Shown in pieces: positions 23,501-31,798 of a DNA stretch of 64,000 bases. Numbering within the stretch: position 1 is the first letter of the stretch; every line of letters begins with the position of its first letter. The stretch is from Aedes albopictus (lineage: Eukaryota; Arthropoda; Insecta; Diptera; Culicidae). The notes beneath the pieces were generated by a model. That model ran no database searches. It was not told the origin of the DNA and saw nothing but the letters and a program-made list of their open reading frames with translations. The DNA lies in assembly GCF_035046485.1 (NCBI RefSeq), contig NC_085137.1, positions 315,157,164 to 315,221,163 on the forward strand, in the 5' to 3' direction. A program made the position numbers and the translations under genes.

Positions 23501-26500
23501 TTTTTCCCTTTAAAGGGTAATGCCGAGTTCGCAGTGATTGCAACACTATCACCAAATGGATACTTAACAACGCAGCGTAAAATATTCACCAGGACGCGGT
23601 CTGTTTTTATATCTGTGGGCCCACGCAAGAAAAATCCACGCAACTAATTTTCGCGCAGGAGTCTAAACAGGTGGAATCTCCGCAATAAGTATCAGAAATA
23701 GTGCAGATGGTAAGGTTCGAGCTTGCGGATCAGAAGGTCCCAGGTTGAAGCCTCAAATACATGATAAACTTTTTTTTTCTTTGTAGCAGTTAGGATGATG
23801 AATCTGCCATGACTTACACGCAATCTCCCAAAGAATAATGATCGGGACCTGCCAATTAAGCCATTCGAGGACTAGCTAGATATTTAGTTTATACTTGTTG
23901 ACAATAAATCGTGTCGACGATATCAGCTGGGCGAAATATTGAGCATCTGTTTGGTAATGATCAATTTAGCTAAAACAATTCAATACGATGATGGAACTGC
24001 TTCTGGATGCAACATTTTACAGATAACTGTGAGTGGAGCTTACTTGTTATCTATCTACCCACAAATCAGCACAACTACACGATGAACGGAAACTTCATTC
24101 TTACTATGCACTCTACGGTTCCGAAACAATGCTATGATGCCAAATTCTTCATTACACCAACGAACCTAACCTCAAAATGACTGACAATTCACAGGTCATT
24201 TTGACAGATGTAACATGAACATGAAAAGGACGGCAACAATATCGATAAAGTAGAATATATTATCCGTCTTTTTCGTGCATGTGTGTGGTCTGTCAAAATG
24301 ACCTGAGAACTGTCAAACAATTTCATGGCTAGCTTTGTTGGTGTAACGAAGAATTGCAATGAGATGCAGTACGTAGATTCATCAACTTATAGCAGGATCG
24401 AGACGCAAAAAAAATGCTATTCCAGGACTCGAACCTTGAATCTTCGAATCCACAATCTCATGCTCAACCAACTGCACCAAATTTGAACTGATGCAGATGA
24501 GACAAAGAAGTGTAATGACGTTTAAATCATGGGTAACTTTGTTTTATTTTATGCTGGCAACTCTGTACAATTTTTAGTCTCAACGTGACAAACTTTTGAT
24601 AATTAGTCAATGAAAACGGATTTCTACACTAAAATGATGTATGGACGAAATGTTCGTATATTATAACACATAGGAGCAATAGCTCATAAAATTAGTCACC
24701 TAAAACAATGTAAAATTACATGGCTAAAAATCATAAAAATATTGTATTTTTTGGTGATTTTTTAACGAAAATTGTTGAAGAACTTTAAAATACGCAATTA
24801 AAACACCGTACCCAACTAACAATTGCAAGTCACAAACAAGCAAGCTTGCTGAATTATTGCTTAACAATGGTAATGATAGCTGAACTAAAATTATGCTCAA
24901 CATATAACTGTTTAAATGATTTTTCAATTGAGAAGATAGTCAAAGTTCGACTTTCCTCATTGGTATCAACAATGATAAATTAAAACACTTTTCAAAAGTT
25001 TAACAAGAAATTTATTCGACAAGCATTGATTCCTTAACAAAAGAGTTTAACAATACATTTATCTGCATCTTATTAAGCTGATGTATCGATAAGCATATGC
25101 TCCTGAGCAATGTGCTTTTCACTTGTCAAATAAACGCCTTCAGCCCGTCATAGTTTGACTCGGTACTTTGTTCGGATTATGGGATAAATCATGGCTAAAA
25201 CTGTTTAGACAACCAAGTTGATAAAGAACCAACATTTTAAACGAATCACATAAAATAAAACAAAATAGAATTATGTAGCTTAACATTGAGTGCCAAGAGA
25301 CATAACCAACGTAAACATGAGGCATTTATTTATTATTATTAGTCTGTAACAAGATATCTTGTACCTTGATTATTATATTTTTTATCTTCCGCTGCAGTTC
25401 GATTGTACGAGACGCTTGGATCGATGCATTTACATTTCAGTGCTATCGTGTTTACTGAATATTGTTCTCACAGTCACCTAGATAATCTAACAGCATTCAG
25501 AAATCGACACATTTCAAGTATCCCTAAACATCCTTATGCACTATTTCTTGAACATAATATCAAAATTCCATGACAAAAGCATAAATAAAAAAATGGCTAA
25601 CGGATTTTCGACTGAGCATCAGTAGATTACCTGAACAGATGCTGTGAATGCCAAGACCGTACCGCACCACATATTGTCATACATTTTTAAAGATCGATAT
25701 TTAATAATAGAAATAAAAACATATTCATATCGCAATAAGTTCGTCTGGAAACAATATTTTCAATAAGGACCAACACTTTTTGGCCACATTCGATACAAGT
25801 TTTCTCACCGTGCGATAAAAATACTGACAGCGAAACCAGAATGGAAAACACGTGTTTTGGGCTGAACAGCTGTTGAAGTATAAGGCGTTGTTCAGTTGAT
25901 TACCACGTGCTGTGCTAATTCACCACTGCTGAACACTAGTTCAGGAGTGATCATTATTGAGTCATGGGAAGATTATGTTTTGCTTTGGGTGTTGCATCTC
26001 ACCATCTCTCGGATGGCGCAGATAGGAAGACATGCGGCTGGCAATCGACAGGTCTCGAGTTCTAATCCGGATTTAGGTAATTTTATATGTAATTCTCATT
26101 TCATAACAGGTGTTCTCAACATAAGGGCAAATAATTACTCTCGTGAGAGTTCAACATTTTTGCATTTTATTTATTTTCAGTCATTTTTGCCAAAGCTGAA
26201 TAACAACTTTCTTGTACATTCGTAAAAGCTTTGAACAACAAAAAATTAAGTTGGTGCACAACATGATGCTTTATAACTTCTCCAAATTTGTGTGAACAAA
26301 ACCCGAACATAGGTTGTACGTGAAAATAATTCAAATGTTATTCAACATTATGCTGAATTAATTCGTCATAATGGTGCCTGTTAAATGAGTGATTGTTAGT
26401 TGGGTAGTGTCTTCGGCAAAGTTGTAGAGTATTGTTCTAACTATATTTTAACGGTATTTTCGGTACCTTTTTGGTGCAATATTCTGGATATTGAAGTACA

Positions 26501-29500
26501 TTTTCGTGAAAATGCTCGAAAAACACAAAATCGATTTGATACACCTCTAAACCTTTATCAATTTGGCTCAATTTTGGACTGAAGCCTTGTTTTTGCATGT
26601 GGATTGATAATTTGATGTGACACGGGTAGGTCAAAAAAAGTGAACAGGTCTAATGATCACATTACTACCTAGATGGACCGGATCGTGTTCGGTTCCGCCT
26701 GTCAGCATGTACTTGATTTTAGACGCATTCACCAACAGTCCGACCTTTGCTGCATCGCGTTTCAGGCGGATGTACAGTTTTGCCACCATTCCAAATGTTC
26801 TGTCGATAATGTCCATGTCGTCCGCAAAGCACACAAATTGACCGGGATTTGTGAAAATCGCACCCTAGCCGTTGGGCCCGGCCCGTCGCATTACACCTTC
26901 CAGAGCGCTATTGAAGAGTAGACATGAGATTCCGTCACCTTGTCGTAATCCCCGGCGAGATTCGTATGAACTGGATAGTTCACCCGAAACTCTTACGAAG
27001 TTTTACATACCGTCCCTCGTTGCTTTAATCAGTCTAGTCAGCTTCCCAGGAAAGCCGTTTTCGGTTGATTTTCCATGATTTTCCATAGCTCTGTGCGGTA
27101 GATACCGTCGTATGGCGCTTTGAAGTCGATGAACAGGTGATGCGTTGGGACCTGGTATTCACGGCATTTCTGGAGGATTGTCGAACGGCGAAGATCTGGT
27201 CCTACAGAAGATGATCTAAGATAGCACTTTGTAGACAGCATTTAAAATGGTGATCTCTCTGAAGTTCTCACATTCCAAATGGTTGCCTTTCTTGCGAATG
27301 GGGCAGAATGCCCCTTACTTCCACTCCGGTAGCTGTTGGGTTTCCCAGATCCTGACTATCAACCGATGCAGACAGGTGGCCAACTTTTCTGGACCCATCT
27401 TGAAGCAGCTGAACTGCAATACCATCCTTGTCAGCTGCTTTGTTGGTGTTGAGCTGGTGAATGACATCCTTCTCTCATCGAGGGAGTTGGCTCATTTCCG
27501 TCCTGGCGTAATCGTAGCCTTCGTTTTAGTGGTGTACCGTGCCTACGTCCTTTATGCCATTCAGGTGCTCGTCAAAGTGTTGCTTCCGATCACCTTTTCG
27601 ATCACACGGTGTCTATGGTAGAACAATATTATTATTAATAAAACAGTATCCCTAAGTCACCCACCAAATGAAAGCTAAGAGTCCAGGCTTTCATTTCGTG
27701 CTAAGAGCGAAATGTTCTATCGGGGGTCATTTTCCCATACAAATCTTGGGTAAAAAGTACTCAAAAATGGGTACGAAGCCGTTGCGGGATGCGTTGAGCT
27801 TCTCGCAAAACTTCCATGTTTCATAGAAAACGCTTCTGTTTGTAACGTTCCATTTTCTTCCGGGGTCCTTCCTGCAGCATTACCGCCCGTGCTCCAAAAT
27901 CGTTCTACACTGCTCGTCGAACCATTCGTTTCGTCGATTCCTTTCCACATACCCGATGGTGATCTCGGCTGCGTCGTTGATGGCTGTTTTTACTGTTCTC
28001 CAGCAGTCCTCTAAAGAGCCACATCGAGTTCGCCCTCGTCTGGCAACGCTGTGTCGAGATTCGGTTGTTTCAGTCACTCAAGGTTGTACAGTGGCGGTCG
28101 CCGATACCGTACATTGTTGATGACGGGAAGTTTTGGGCTCAGTTTGACCGTCACCAGATAGTGGTAGGAATCGATATTCGCGTCACGGTCCTGACGTCGA
28201 TAATGTCGGGGAAATGCCGACCGTCAATCAGAACGTGGTCGATTTGCGATTCCGTCTGCTGTGGTGTTCTCCAAGTGTAACGATAGGAGAAGGTGTGTTG
28301 GAAAAAGGTGCTACCTATGGCCATGTATGACCATGTATGGCCGAAATCAATGAGTCGCAGGCCGTTTTCTTTCGTCAGTCTGAACTCCTCTTCCTGGCCT
28401 ACCTGAGCATTTAGATCTCTCTCCTATGATAATCTTGACGTCGTGGTTTGGGCAGCAAACGTACTCGCGTTCGAGCTGCGCGTAAAATGCGTCTTTGTTA
28501 TCATCAGTGCTTCCGCCCAAGTAACACACATGTTATATAAAAGTTACGACAGTGCAAGTTTTGGTTGTATAGAAGTTTATTTTACGTTATTTCAACACAA
28601 TGTTAAAATTACGTAAAATAAACTTCTATACAACCAAAACTTGCGCTGTCGTAACTCTATTATAACATCTGTGTTGCTTGGGCGGAGTGAGGGCTGCACA
28701 CTTTTAATGCTGAAATTGAAGAATCGGCCCTTGATCCTCAACCTGCACATCCTTTCGTCGATCGGCCACCAACCGATCACGCGCTTCTGCATATCGCCCT
28801 TCACGAAAAAAGCTGTTCCCAGCTCACGTTTAATGCCGCATCTCTGGTAGATGGTATGATTACCTCTAAAATTTGCACTATGGATCCTGTCCTACACGAC
28901 TCCTGCAGCGCTACAATGCCGAATCCGTGGTTCTTCAGTAGATGAAGTCGAGAGACCGGCGAATACCTAACATGGACATTATTGTTAAAATATTTTGAAT
29001 CGTGATAGAGCTGTACAGCTGCGTGCAACGCGAAGCTGGTAGTGTCACGATAGACCAGACGGGATAGCTTCAAGGTAGTTGAGGAACTCATTACTTCTAA
29101 TCATTGCTGACGGCTAACAACAAATGTGAAGAACGCGTCTATGTCCTGGACCATACTCAAGAGAAACCGATGATGATCTGTGACGGTATGCAAAAAAACG
29201 GTGTGAGACGGCGAATAATGGGCCCAAGTTTTTGCTGGGATCTACGGCGAACCCAGCATCCAAAAGGTAGCCAAAGTCGGAAGGATGTTCAGCACAGACC
29301 AGCTTGGTACAAGGAGTGTAGTGCGAAAAATAGTGTAGTGCGAAAGAGAGCTGCAGCTGCAATTCTATTATTGTGGCGTAATTTAGTTGATTATCATGAA
29401 TACAACGTGGAACAAAAAAATGTATGTTAAGTATTCATTATTAACAAAAAAAAATACATGAAATTTTGTTTCTGGCTAGCTGATTTTCATATTTAACTTA

Positions 29501-29746
29501 AGGTCATCCTTTTAGAATTCGTATGTTCAGTTACTTGAATGTACGACAAATTTTTACTCTTCTAAACTTCAGCCCTATTCAATCAACTTTTCCATTCAAT
29601 TTTCTTTTTTTTTTTCTTCAGGTGAAAACGAAGACGTCGACGAGTACGTCCCACCGCCGGCCGTGGTCATGGGTGGCCGCGAACCCCGAGGTAAGTCCCC
29701 GGTCACCCCGTCATACCGAAGGCCCCCGCCGTATGTGTCCCCTTAG
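7954..29746 (+). CDS. Dg: Dystroglycan, partial gene model (7 exons, 5' end missing)
   Basis: Dystroglycan is a membrane receptor linking basement-membrane ligands such as laminin and perlecan to dystrophin and the actin cytoskeleton. Exons by eye: 7954-8583, 9161-9373, 9909-10853, 10915-11079, 11144-11753, 11887-12048, 29622-29746; all introns are GT-AG and the joined frame stays open for 949 residues to a TAG. Order: Thr/Ser-rich mucin-like part (about 1-330), cadherin-like module 1 (about 335-440), SEA-like 1 with Cys pair RCPEE and GQCMK, cadherin-like 2 (about 570-670), SEA-like 2 with RCPDE and GTCQG, transmembrane helix (about 819-844), basic stop RRRLTGK, and a tail with KGIPVIFQDELDEKP, PPSY and terminal PPPYVSP. 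The tail and paired SEA cysteines match the family closely. Signal peptide and any N-terminal domain must lie upstream of the window. Confidence 0.95.
8584..9160 (+). other. Dg intron, AT-rich, no gene
   Basis: 577 bp of AT-rich sequence between the two mucin exons. It has GTAGCG at the donor and CGCACAG at the acceptor. No repeat family, RNA gene or open frame of note was seen. Confidence 0.8.
9161..9373 (+). CDS. Dg: Dg exon: Ser-run and acidic Tyr/Asp region
   Basis: Acceptor CGCACAG, donor GAG|GTAGGT, both phase 0, 71 codons. It encodes ATTLPTV, a run of eight Ser from an AGT/AGC repeat, then an acidic Tyr-rich stretch (KEDYDNYDEEYDDEIEEE) and a Pro/Thr linker. The Ser run is coded by a short microsatellite-like tract and could vary in length between strains. 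The Asp/Tyr stretch could carry tyrosine sulfation, which is inference only. Confidence 0.82.
9603..9815 (-). mobile_element. tRNA-related SINE in Dg intron (minus)
   Basis: On the minus strand there is a B-box-like GAGGGTTCAATTCCC followed by TGTGTCCGTTGTCTTGTGTT. The latter resembles the body of the SINE at 19745-19965 (GTTGTCCGTTGTCATATGTT), so both probably belong to one SINE group. It lies between two coding exons. Confidence 0.6.
9909..10853 (+). CDS. Dg: Dg exon: end of mucin stalk, cadherin-like 1 and SEA-like 1
   Basis: Acceptor TTTTCAG, donor GCT|GTAAGT, phase 0 both sides, 315 codons. The first 45 residues continue the Thr-rich stalk. Then comes a cadherin-like fold (AGKVFSLTVPQDTFLDTEDG, WIQFDVETREIYGLP, YILQATDSGD) followed by a SEA-like module (ITKVLGDASVSNVVVREV, FVYTNETLPKDRCPEEM, GQQIGQCMK). 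NET is a candidate N-glycosylation site. The start of cadherin-like module 2 (NATVGHLLVYKVPA) is at the 3' end. Confidence 0.93.
10915..11079 (+). CDS. Dg: Dg exon: cadherin-like module 2
   Basis: Bounded by short introns of 61 bp (upstream) and 64 bp (downstream), acceptor TTGCACAG and donor CTG|GTATGT. Its 55 codons repeat the layout of module 1: DTFYDPEDGNDLKLKL, HHWLQFDSKNQEFFGVP, KEYLL. The TFxDxEDGN and WxQFDxxxxExxGxP signatures of dystroglycan-type cadherin-like domains are clear. Module 1 has no intron at this point, so the intron postdates or was lost after the duplication. Confidence 0.93.
11144..11753 (+). CDS. Dg: Dg exon: SEA-like 2, transmembrane helix, juxtamembrane segment
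   Basis: Acceptor CTTCTAAG, donor CTTG|GTAAGTC (phase 1). It encodes IAEDREGLTATDALVVVVHQ, the SEA-like module with conserved Cys in RCPDEE and MGTCQG, the transmembrane segment around LLTVVLPAVIILAMLLIAF, and the basic RRRLTGKMEL. In vertebrates the second SEA-like module is cut at a Gly-Ser bond before the strand that leads into NNTLP. Here the matching strand reads HVDQVQVTFFNTTL with no Gly-Ser, so the canonical alpha/beta cleavage site is absent. Confidence 0.95.
11887..12048 (+). CDS. Dg: Dg exon: membrane-proximal cytoplasmic tail
   Basis: The acceptor is the AG of ATCAAG and the donor GATG|GTAAGT; phase 1 on both sides, 54 codons, so it too could be skipped without frame loss. It encodes TDEERKSFRSKGIPVIFQDE, LDEKPEIGNKSPVIL and KDEKPPLLPPSYSSTNNDG. 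The GIPVIFxDELD and VILxxEKxPLxPP blocks are the most conserved part of the dystroglycan tail. PPSY is a WW-domain ligand (PPxY). Confidence 0.93.
12264..12375 (+). mobile_element. Fragment resembling the non-LTR 5' region at 62.3 kb
   Basis: GACGTCCGAGTG, CTGTTCACTATG and GGGGGTTGGTGT-CGGCCCT occur in the same order as ACGTCCGAGTGCC, CTGTGCACTATG and GGGGGTTGGTGTCAGGCCCT at 62327-62405. Taken as two relics of related 5' leaders. Confidence 0.45.
12965..13105. mobile_element. Foldback MITE
   Basis: AACCAGTGATCGTATAAGAT at the left pairs with ATCTTATACGATTACTGGTT at the right; arms of about 45 bp around a short loop containing ATGCATGTACGCATAC. No coding capacity. Confidence 0.75.
13382..13662. 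mobile_element. Probable MITE related to the 2.2 kb element
   Basis: Starts TAGGGTAAATGTACCAATAG and ends around GGAACACTACC, with recurring GGTTCCTAT-ATGG and CCATAATTGG motifs as in the 2214-2707 element. The ends are too diverged to fix. Confidence 0.4.
13741..13955. mobile_element. ACGTCCA/TGGACGT MITE, copy 1
   Basis: TTTACGTCCACTATTGGCTT at the left, GCCAAACATGGACGTAAA at the right. About 215 bp, with a second copy in opposite orientation at 61842-62056. Confidence 0.8.
14095..14677. mobile_element. TA-flanked element with GGGTAAC ends and TTTTGGACCC repeats
   Basis: GGGTAACGGTTGAATTTTGG and its inverted partner (GTTACCC end), flanked by TA on both sides. TTTTGGACCC or TTTTGGACAC occurs several times near the ends. 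No transposase. Confidence 0.7.
14830..15990 (+). pseudogene. Ty3/gypsy-type pol remnant (RT end, integrase), decayed
   Basis: Fragments in shifting frames match the order of a gypsy-type pol: the end of reverse transcriptase (RFERCRFAFSRIEFV, VQQLRSYLGAVN), an integrase zinc-binding region (HPGHPEMDW), then integrase core (REN-GINHFRTAFYQSHSNGQVERF). The RNase H region appears largely deleted. Frameshifts and stops throughout; no LTRs found. Inactive. Confidence 0.75.
16178..16371. mobile_element. CAGTCAGG MITE, copy 1
   Basis: Ends CAGTCAGGTCTTTTTT and AAAAAAAAGCCTGACTG with TA on both sides. Inside, TTTTTTACGCGG recurs and GCGGCCGC sits in a small palindrome. A related copy lies at 38037-38216. 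Confidence 0.85.
16537..16880 (+). pseudogene. Transposon-derived coding fragment, unassigned
   Basis: Residual protein-like sequence (KIAALAVILQRGTRQNVELY, KEKQKQQARLFGRTPPGRD) followed by stops, then frames reading like a polyprotein linker. It looks like a degenerate non-LTR segment but no domain can be named. Confidence 0.35.
17343..17554. mobile_element. Foldback MITE inside RTE fragment
   Basis: TATTGCTGTGTGCATTCAGA at the left pairs with TTGAACGCACACAGCAATA at the right. About 210 bp with no coding capacity. Confidence 0.65.
17727..17905 (-). mobile_element. tRNA-related SINE (minus)
   Basis: Minus strand begins GGAGCGGAGCTGGTGGGATG (A-box region), then B-box-like GGGATCGAATCCC, a short body, and a tail ending in A-rich sequence (poly-T on plus at 17727-17735). 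Confidence 0.75.
18109..18371. mobile_element. 263 bp MITE with GTATCCC target duplication
   Basis: Perfect ends CACAGACAAACAGACGTAAC, inverted at the right, flanked by GTATCCC on both sides (7 or 8 bp). Target is the RTE coding sequence for GDTFEVV. Confidence 0.88.
18560..19194 (+). mobile_element. tagctgacccggcaaac-type retro-unit, unit 1
   Basis: Begins CTAGCTGACCCGGCAAACCT and runs to ACAGACAGACAGCGCGAG, where the minisatellite starts. Contains CCGATTGGATAAGTGGTTTC and CGAATGCATA, shared with unit 2 at 21590-21905. Inserted in the left arm of the 8.26 kb element. Confidence 0.7.
19195..20975. repeat. GGAATTCCTGGA-type minisatellite, array 1
   Basis: About 1.8 kb of degenerate units near GGAATTCCTGGAGGAATCCC, period 12 bp in the best parts. 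Interrupted at 19745-19965 by a SINE. Low complexity makes long spurious open frames rich in Gly-Ile-Pro-Pro. A similar array lies at 47440-48705. Confidence 0.88.
19745..19965 (+). mobile_element. tRNA-derived SINE inside minisatellite
   Basis: GTGGTCGTGCGGCTAGAGGC (A-box region) and GTGGGTTCGATTCCGCTCC (B-box), then a body with GTTGTCCGTTGTCATATGTT. The minisatellite resumes immediately on the far side. Confidence 0.8.
20976..21575. other. GC-rich island of unknown origin
   Basis: About 600 bp far richer in G+C than anything around it, between the minisatellite and retro-unit 2. Open frames exist on both strands (minus 21063-21371 is 102 codons) but none has a recognisable domain. It may be the body of a larger element, or captured host DNA. 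Confidence 0.5.
21590..21905 (+). mobile_element. tagctgacccggcaaac-type retro-unit, unit 2 (3' end)
   Basis: Contains GGCAAACATTGAATTGCC, AGAACCTTCCCCGGCCC, CGCCGATTGGTTCAGTAGTT and a (CAGA)n run, ending CATTTTTATATATATAG. The closing junction with the 8.26 kb element is at about 21905. Confidence 0.7.
22420..23525. mobile_element. Possible element with ACTCTTTAAAGGGT ends
   Basis: ACTCTTTAAAGGGTGAAAAA at the left and TTTTTTCCCTTTAAAGGGTA at the right are roughly inverted, with several TACCCTTTAT or TTACCCT copies between. Boundaries uncertain. Confidence 0.35.
23184..23393. mobile_element. 210 bp MITE, copy 1
   Basis: Ends ATTCTTCATTACACCAACGA and GTTGGTGTAACGAAGAAT, inverted with one mismatch. 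Inside are CAGGTCATTTTGACAGA and, inverted, TCTGTCAAAATGACCTG. Nearly identical to copy 2 about 960 bp downstream. Confidence 0.85.
24147..24356. mobile_element. 210 bp MITE, copy 2
   Basis: Same orientation and almost the same sequence as copy 1. Flanking sequences differ, so this is a second insertion rather than a segmental duplication of the surroundings. Confidence 0.85.
24408..24482 (-). repeat. tRNA-like SINE head (minus)
   Basis: Minus strand shows GAGCATGAGATTGTGGATTC and a B-box-like AGGTTCGAGTCCTGG. No body recognised. Confidence 0.45.
24811..26404. mobile_element. 1.6 kb TA-flanked element in right arm
   Basis: Ends CCCAACTAACAAT inverted, TA on each side. Removing it and one TA restores exact pairing with the left arm around CACCGTAGTGTCTTCGG. 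It carries a tRNA-like head (about 26008-26085). No transposase recognised. Confidence 0.88.
26661..29110 (-). pseudogene. RTE-type non-LTR element, endonuclease and RT part (minus)
   Basis: Minus strand, 5' to 3': APE-type endonuclease fragments (FGIVALQESC near 28880, NDAFYAQLEREY-like near 28480, IDHVLIDGRHF-like near 28220), then linker (GYVERNRRNEWFDEQCR), RT (VPTHHLFIDFKAPYDGI near 27130) and the palm FADDMDIID (near 26820), ending LGSNVII at the break. Many stops and shifts. Interrupted by the foldback MITE at 28516. Confidence 0.82.
28516..28682. mobile_element. Foldback MITE, copy 2
   Basis: Same family as 6194-6360, starting CCCAAGTAACACACATGTTA and ending GTGTTGCTTGGG. It splits the endonuclease region of the RTE relic. 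Confidence 0.85.
29622..29746 (+). CDS. Dg: Dg terminal exon with C-terminal PPPY dystrophin-binding motif
   Basis: A long pyrimidine tract and TTCTTCAG precede the exon. Joining in phase 1 gives GENEDVDEYVPPPAVVMG, GREPRGKSPVTPSYRRPPPY, VSP and TAG. The final PPPYVSP is the WW-domain/EF-hand binding site for dystrophin. It is separated from the previous exon by 17,573 bp of intron. A GTAAGT inside the exon (29692-29697) is a cryptic donor; its use would remove the PPPY motif. Confidence 0.95.
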
Positions 29747-31610
29747 AAGCGAGCCAATCGTAGTGCCACCAGCACTGCTAGCACCACAACGTCCCTCTCC
29801 AGCAACAATAGTTTCAACAACAACAGCAATGGCGGGCGGAAGCAGCCACAGGTACGTAGCTAGACAGGGGTAGGAGCACTACGATGGAACAGGAGCGAGC
29901 GCTTCTCCTAGAGGAGCGTCGCGCGTCGTCACTCACATAAATGATGAGATCCGGTTTGAAATGAGTTATTTGATCGATCGCGTGTAGGAAGAAAACAGGA
30001 AGGGTCCCCCACAAATGTTTTATTTTTTCTGATAGGGAAAAAGTCTTTCGATGGGGATTCGATTTTTTTAGGAAAGAAGCAATGAGACAGAAGTTTCATA
30101 TTTTTGTAAAGAAGTGAATCGATTTATAGTCATCTAGAGGGTAATTAAGATTTGAAATTTGATCTTTGCATGAAGAATGCAAACGAAAAAAAACTGAGCA
30201 CACAAAAACCTAGCTTTAGCCGATATAAGTTTTGCGTTTAGGTTCAGAAGCGAATCAGTTTGTTTTTCCCGGCTCGATTAAGCTCGAAATAAGTTTTAAT
30301 AAAAATGTTTCCTCATTTTACCGAAGAAAATGTCTTTCCCATCTCTCGTTAGATCTTGTTGTGATGCGGAGCACAACGGGAGAACCACGCACAATCAAGT
30401 TTTTTAGGATGTTATTATACCCGTCAGAAGCAGTGCGGCGGCAGTGCTGTCTGCCTGTTCAAGAGCTTATGATGATAGACGAACATGTAAAGAATTTCAG
30501 TTTAGTTCTCGACGAAATCAATTGGCTTTTAGAAAAAGGAAAAAGTTAGATATTAGTGTACGTAAAACAGAATCACACTTAATACTCACATAGCGGATGA
30601 GCAGATGAAATATTTGATTTATTTTTGTGATGAATAGATCATTAAGGTAATTGAAACGATCACTTCGAATTGAATAGATACTTTTTAAAAGTGGTGTGAT
30701 ACGTATCTCAACTGTTTCGGTATGATGAGCGTTATTCATTTCATGAAAAAGATGGATGAGATGCGTTAGACAATCGTTAGTAACTTATTCAATTCGAGTG
30801 GCTTAAAAACTATTATTGAAGGCATATCATTCGAAATTTGCCAGTCAGGTTTCACTCGACTCATCGCGTAAGTCTAATGCATCTTTGAAGGTAACCCATA
30901 AGTTACTCATTGGCTACGCGACCTGGTATGTTGATTTTGGTGATTCATCAACAGTAAAAAATCAAATGGCACAACTGCTCATCTGTTCATGTTGATCATA
31001 TTTGATATATGCCCGCGCAGCACTCGTTCTAACAATATTGGATGAATCCTTCATAAATGTTGTGCAGCAGTGAAACAGTGAAAAGTGTGAATAATGTAAT
31101 TTCATAAATTACAATAAGGAAAGGATCAATCGATTGCAAGCATGTAAACTAAATTAGGTGTATCCAGCGATAACGAAATTCTGATTAAAACATGTCTATT
31201 TTGATCTGAACGGAAGGAACTCACAACCAGGAAACATAAAAATGAAGCGAAGTCCGAGCTTTTGGAAATCATGCTTTAGGATTCCGTCGGTATTTTGAAA
31301 ACTAAAGATCTGGGATGACTGAATAAGGGCTGCATTTACGACGGCCGTAAACTAGACTGTACGACCGTACTGTATTTTTTTAATTCAGCTTTTTCATAGA
31401 AAACTTATATTTTGATTTCATCGAACTGTGAACTGCGTTTCTCTTTGCATAATTTTTATAACACCGTGATGGGCACCAACTTTTTATACTAAATCTTCTC
31501 TTCATAAGTGGAAATTCATTCATTATGAAATAATCTAGATACCGTTGAAGAATGCATTTCATTAAAACTTATTCTAATCTGACCTTTGTTTGCCTTACCT
31601 TGTTCTCCGC
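29747..31610 (+). other. Dg: Probable proximal Dg 3' UTR and flanking DNA
   Basis: Directly follows the Dg stop codon. The first about 150 bp are CAA/CAG-rich, as is common in dipteran UTRs. No reading frame, RNA gene or repeat was recognised. A distal poly(A) signal candidate AATAAA lies near 37843 in a CA-rich tract that also looks like UTR, but whether the transcript runs that far cannot be told from sequence alone. Confidence 0.45.
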
Positions 31611-31625
31611 TTACTTCGATGGTAG

Positions 31626-31798
31626 CGGGGGGAGCGACACTAGTTTTGCCAAGACGAAAAACCCCAAAAAAAGCCAAAAAAAGTCGAAAAAACCCGGCAA
31701 AACCCGCAAAACTTGTGTGGGTTTTAGCGACTTTTTTGAGCTTTTTTCAGCTTTTTTTGAGGTTTTTTGGCTTGGCAAAACTAGTGTCGCTCCCCCTG
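31626..31798. mobile_element. 173 bp palindromic hAT-like MITE
   Basis: GATGGTAG flanks both sides (8 bp duplication). Ends GGGGGAGCGACACTAGTTTT are inverted and the arms extend through CCAAAAAA and CCCCAAAA runs. 8 bp duplication plus CAGGG-like end suggests hAT. Confidence 0.85.

Larger units (their letters stand above)
18392..26652. mobile_element. 8.26 kb long-inverted-repeat element with 8 bp target duplication
   Basis: Ends TAGACCTGTTCAC are inverted, and ATGATCAC flanks both (18384-18391, 26653-26660). Arms of roughly 500-550 bp pair once later insertions are removed: left 18392-18559 plus 21906-22300, right 26652-26405 plus 24810-24515. Core 22300-24515 holds two copies of a 210 bp MITE and tRNA-like heads but no transposase. 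8 bp duplication with long arms could be a hAT, P or MULE-type non-autonomous element; undecided. Confidence 0.85.
12049..29621 (+). other. Giant Dg intron loaded with nested transposons
   Basis: Runs from GATG|GTAAGT to the tract TTTTTCTTCAG. The four introns immediately upstream are 535, 61, 64 and 133 bp, so this 17.6 kb intron is a marked expansion. Almost all of its length can be assigned to insertions listed separately: gypsy remnant, RTE fragments, an 8.26 kb inverted-repeat element and several MITEs. Splicing across it is required to add the PPPY terminus. Confidence 0.88.
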
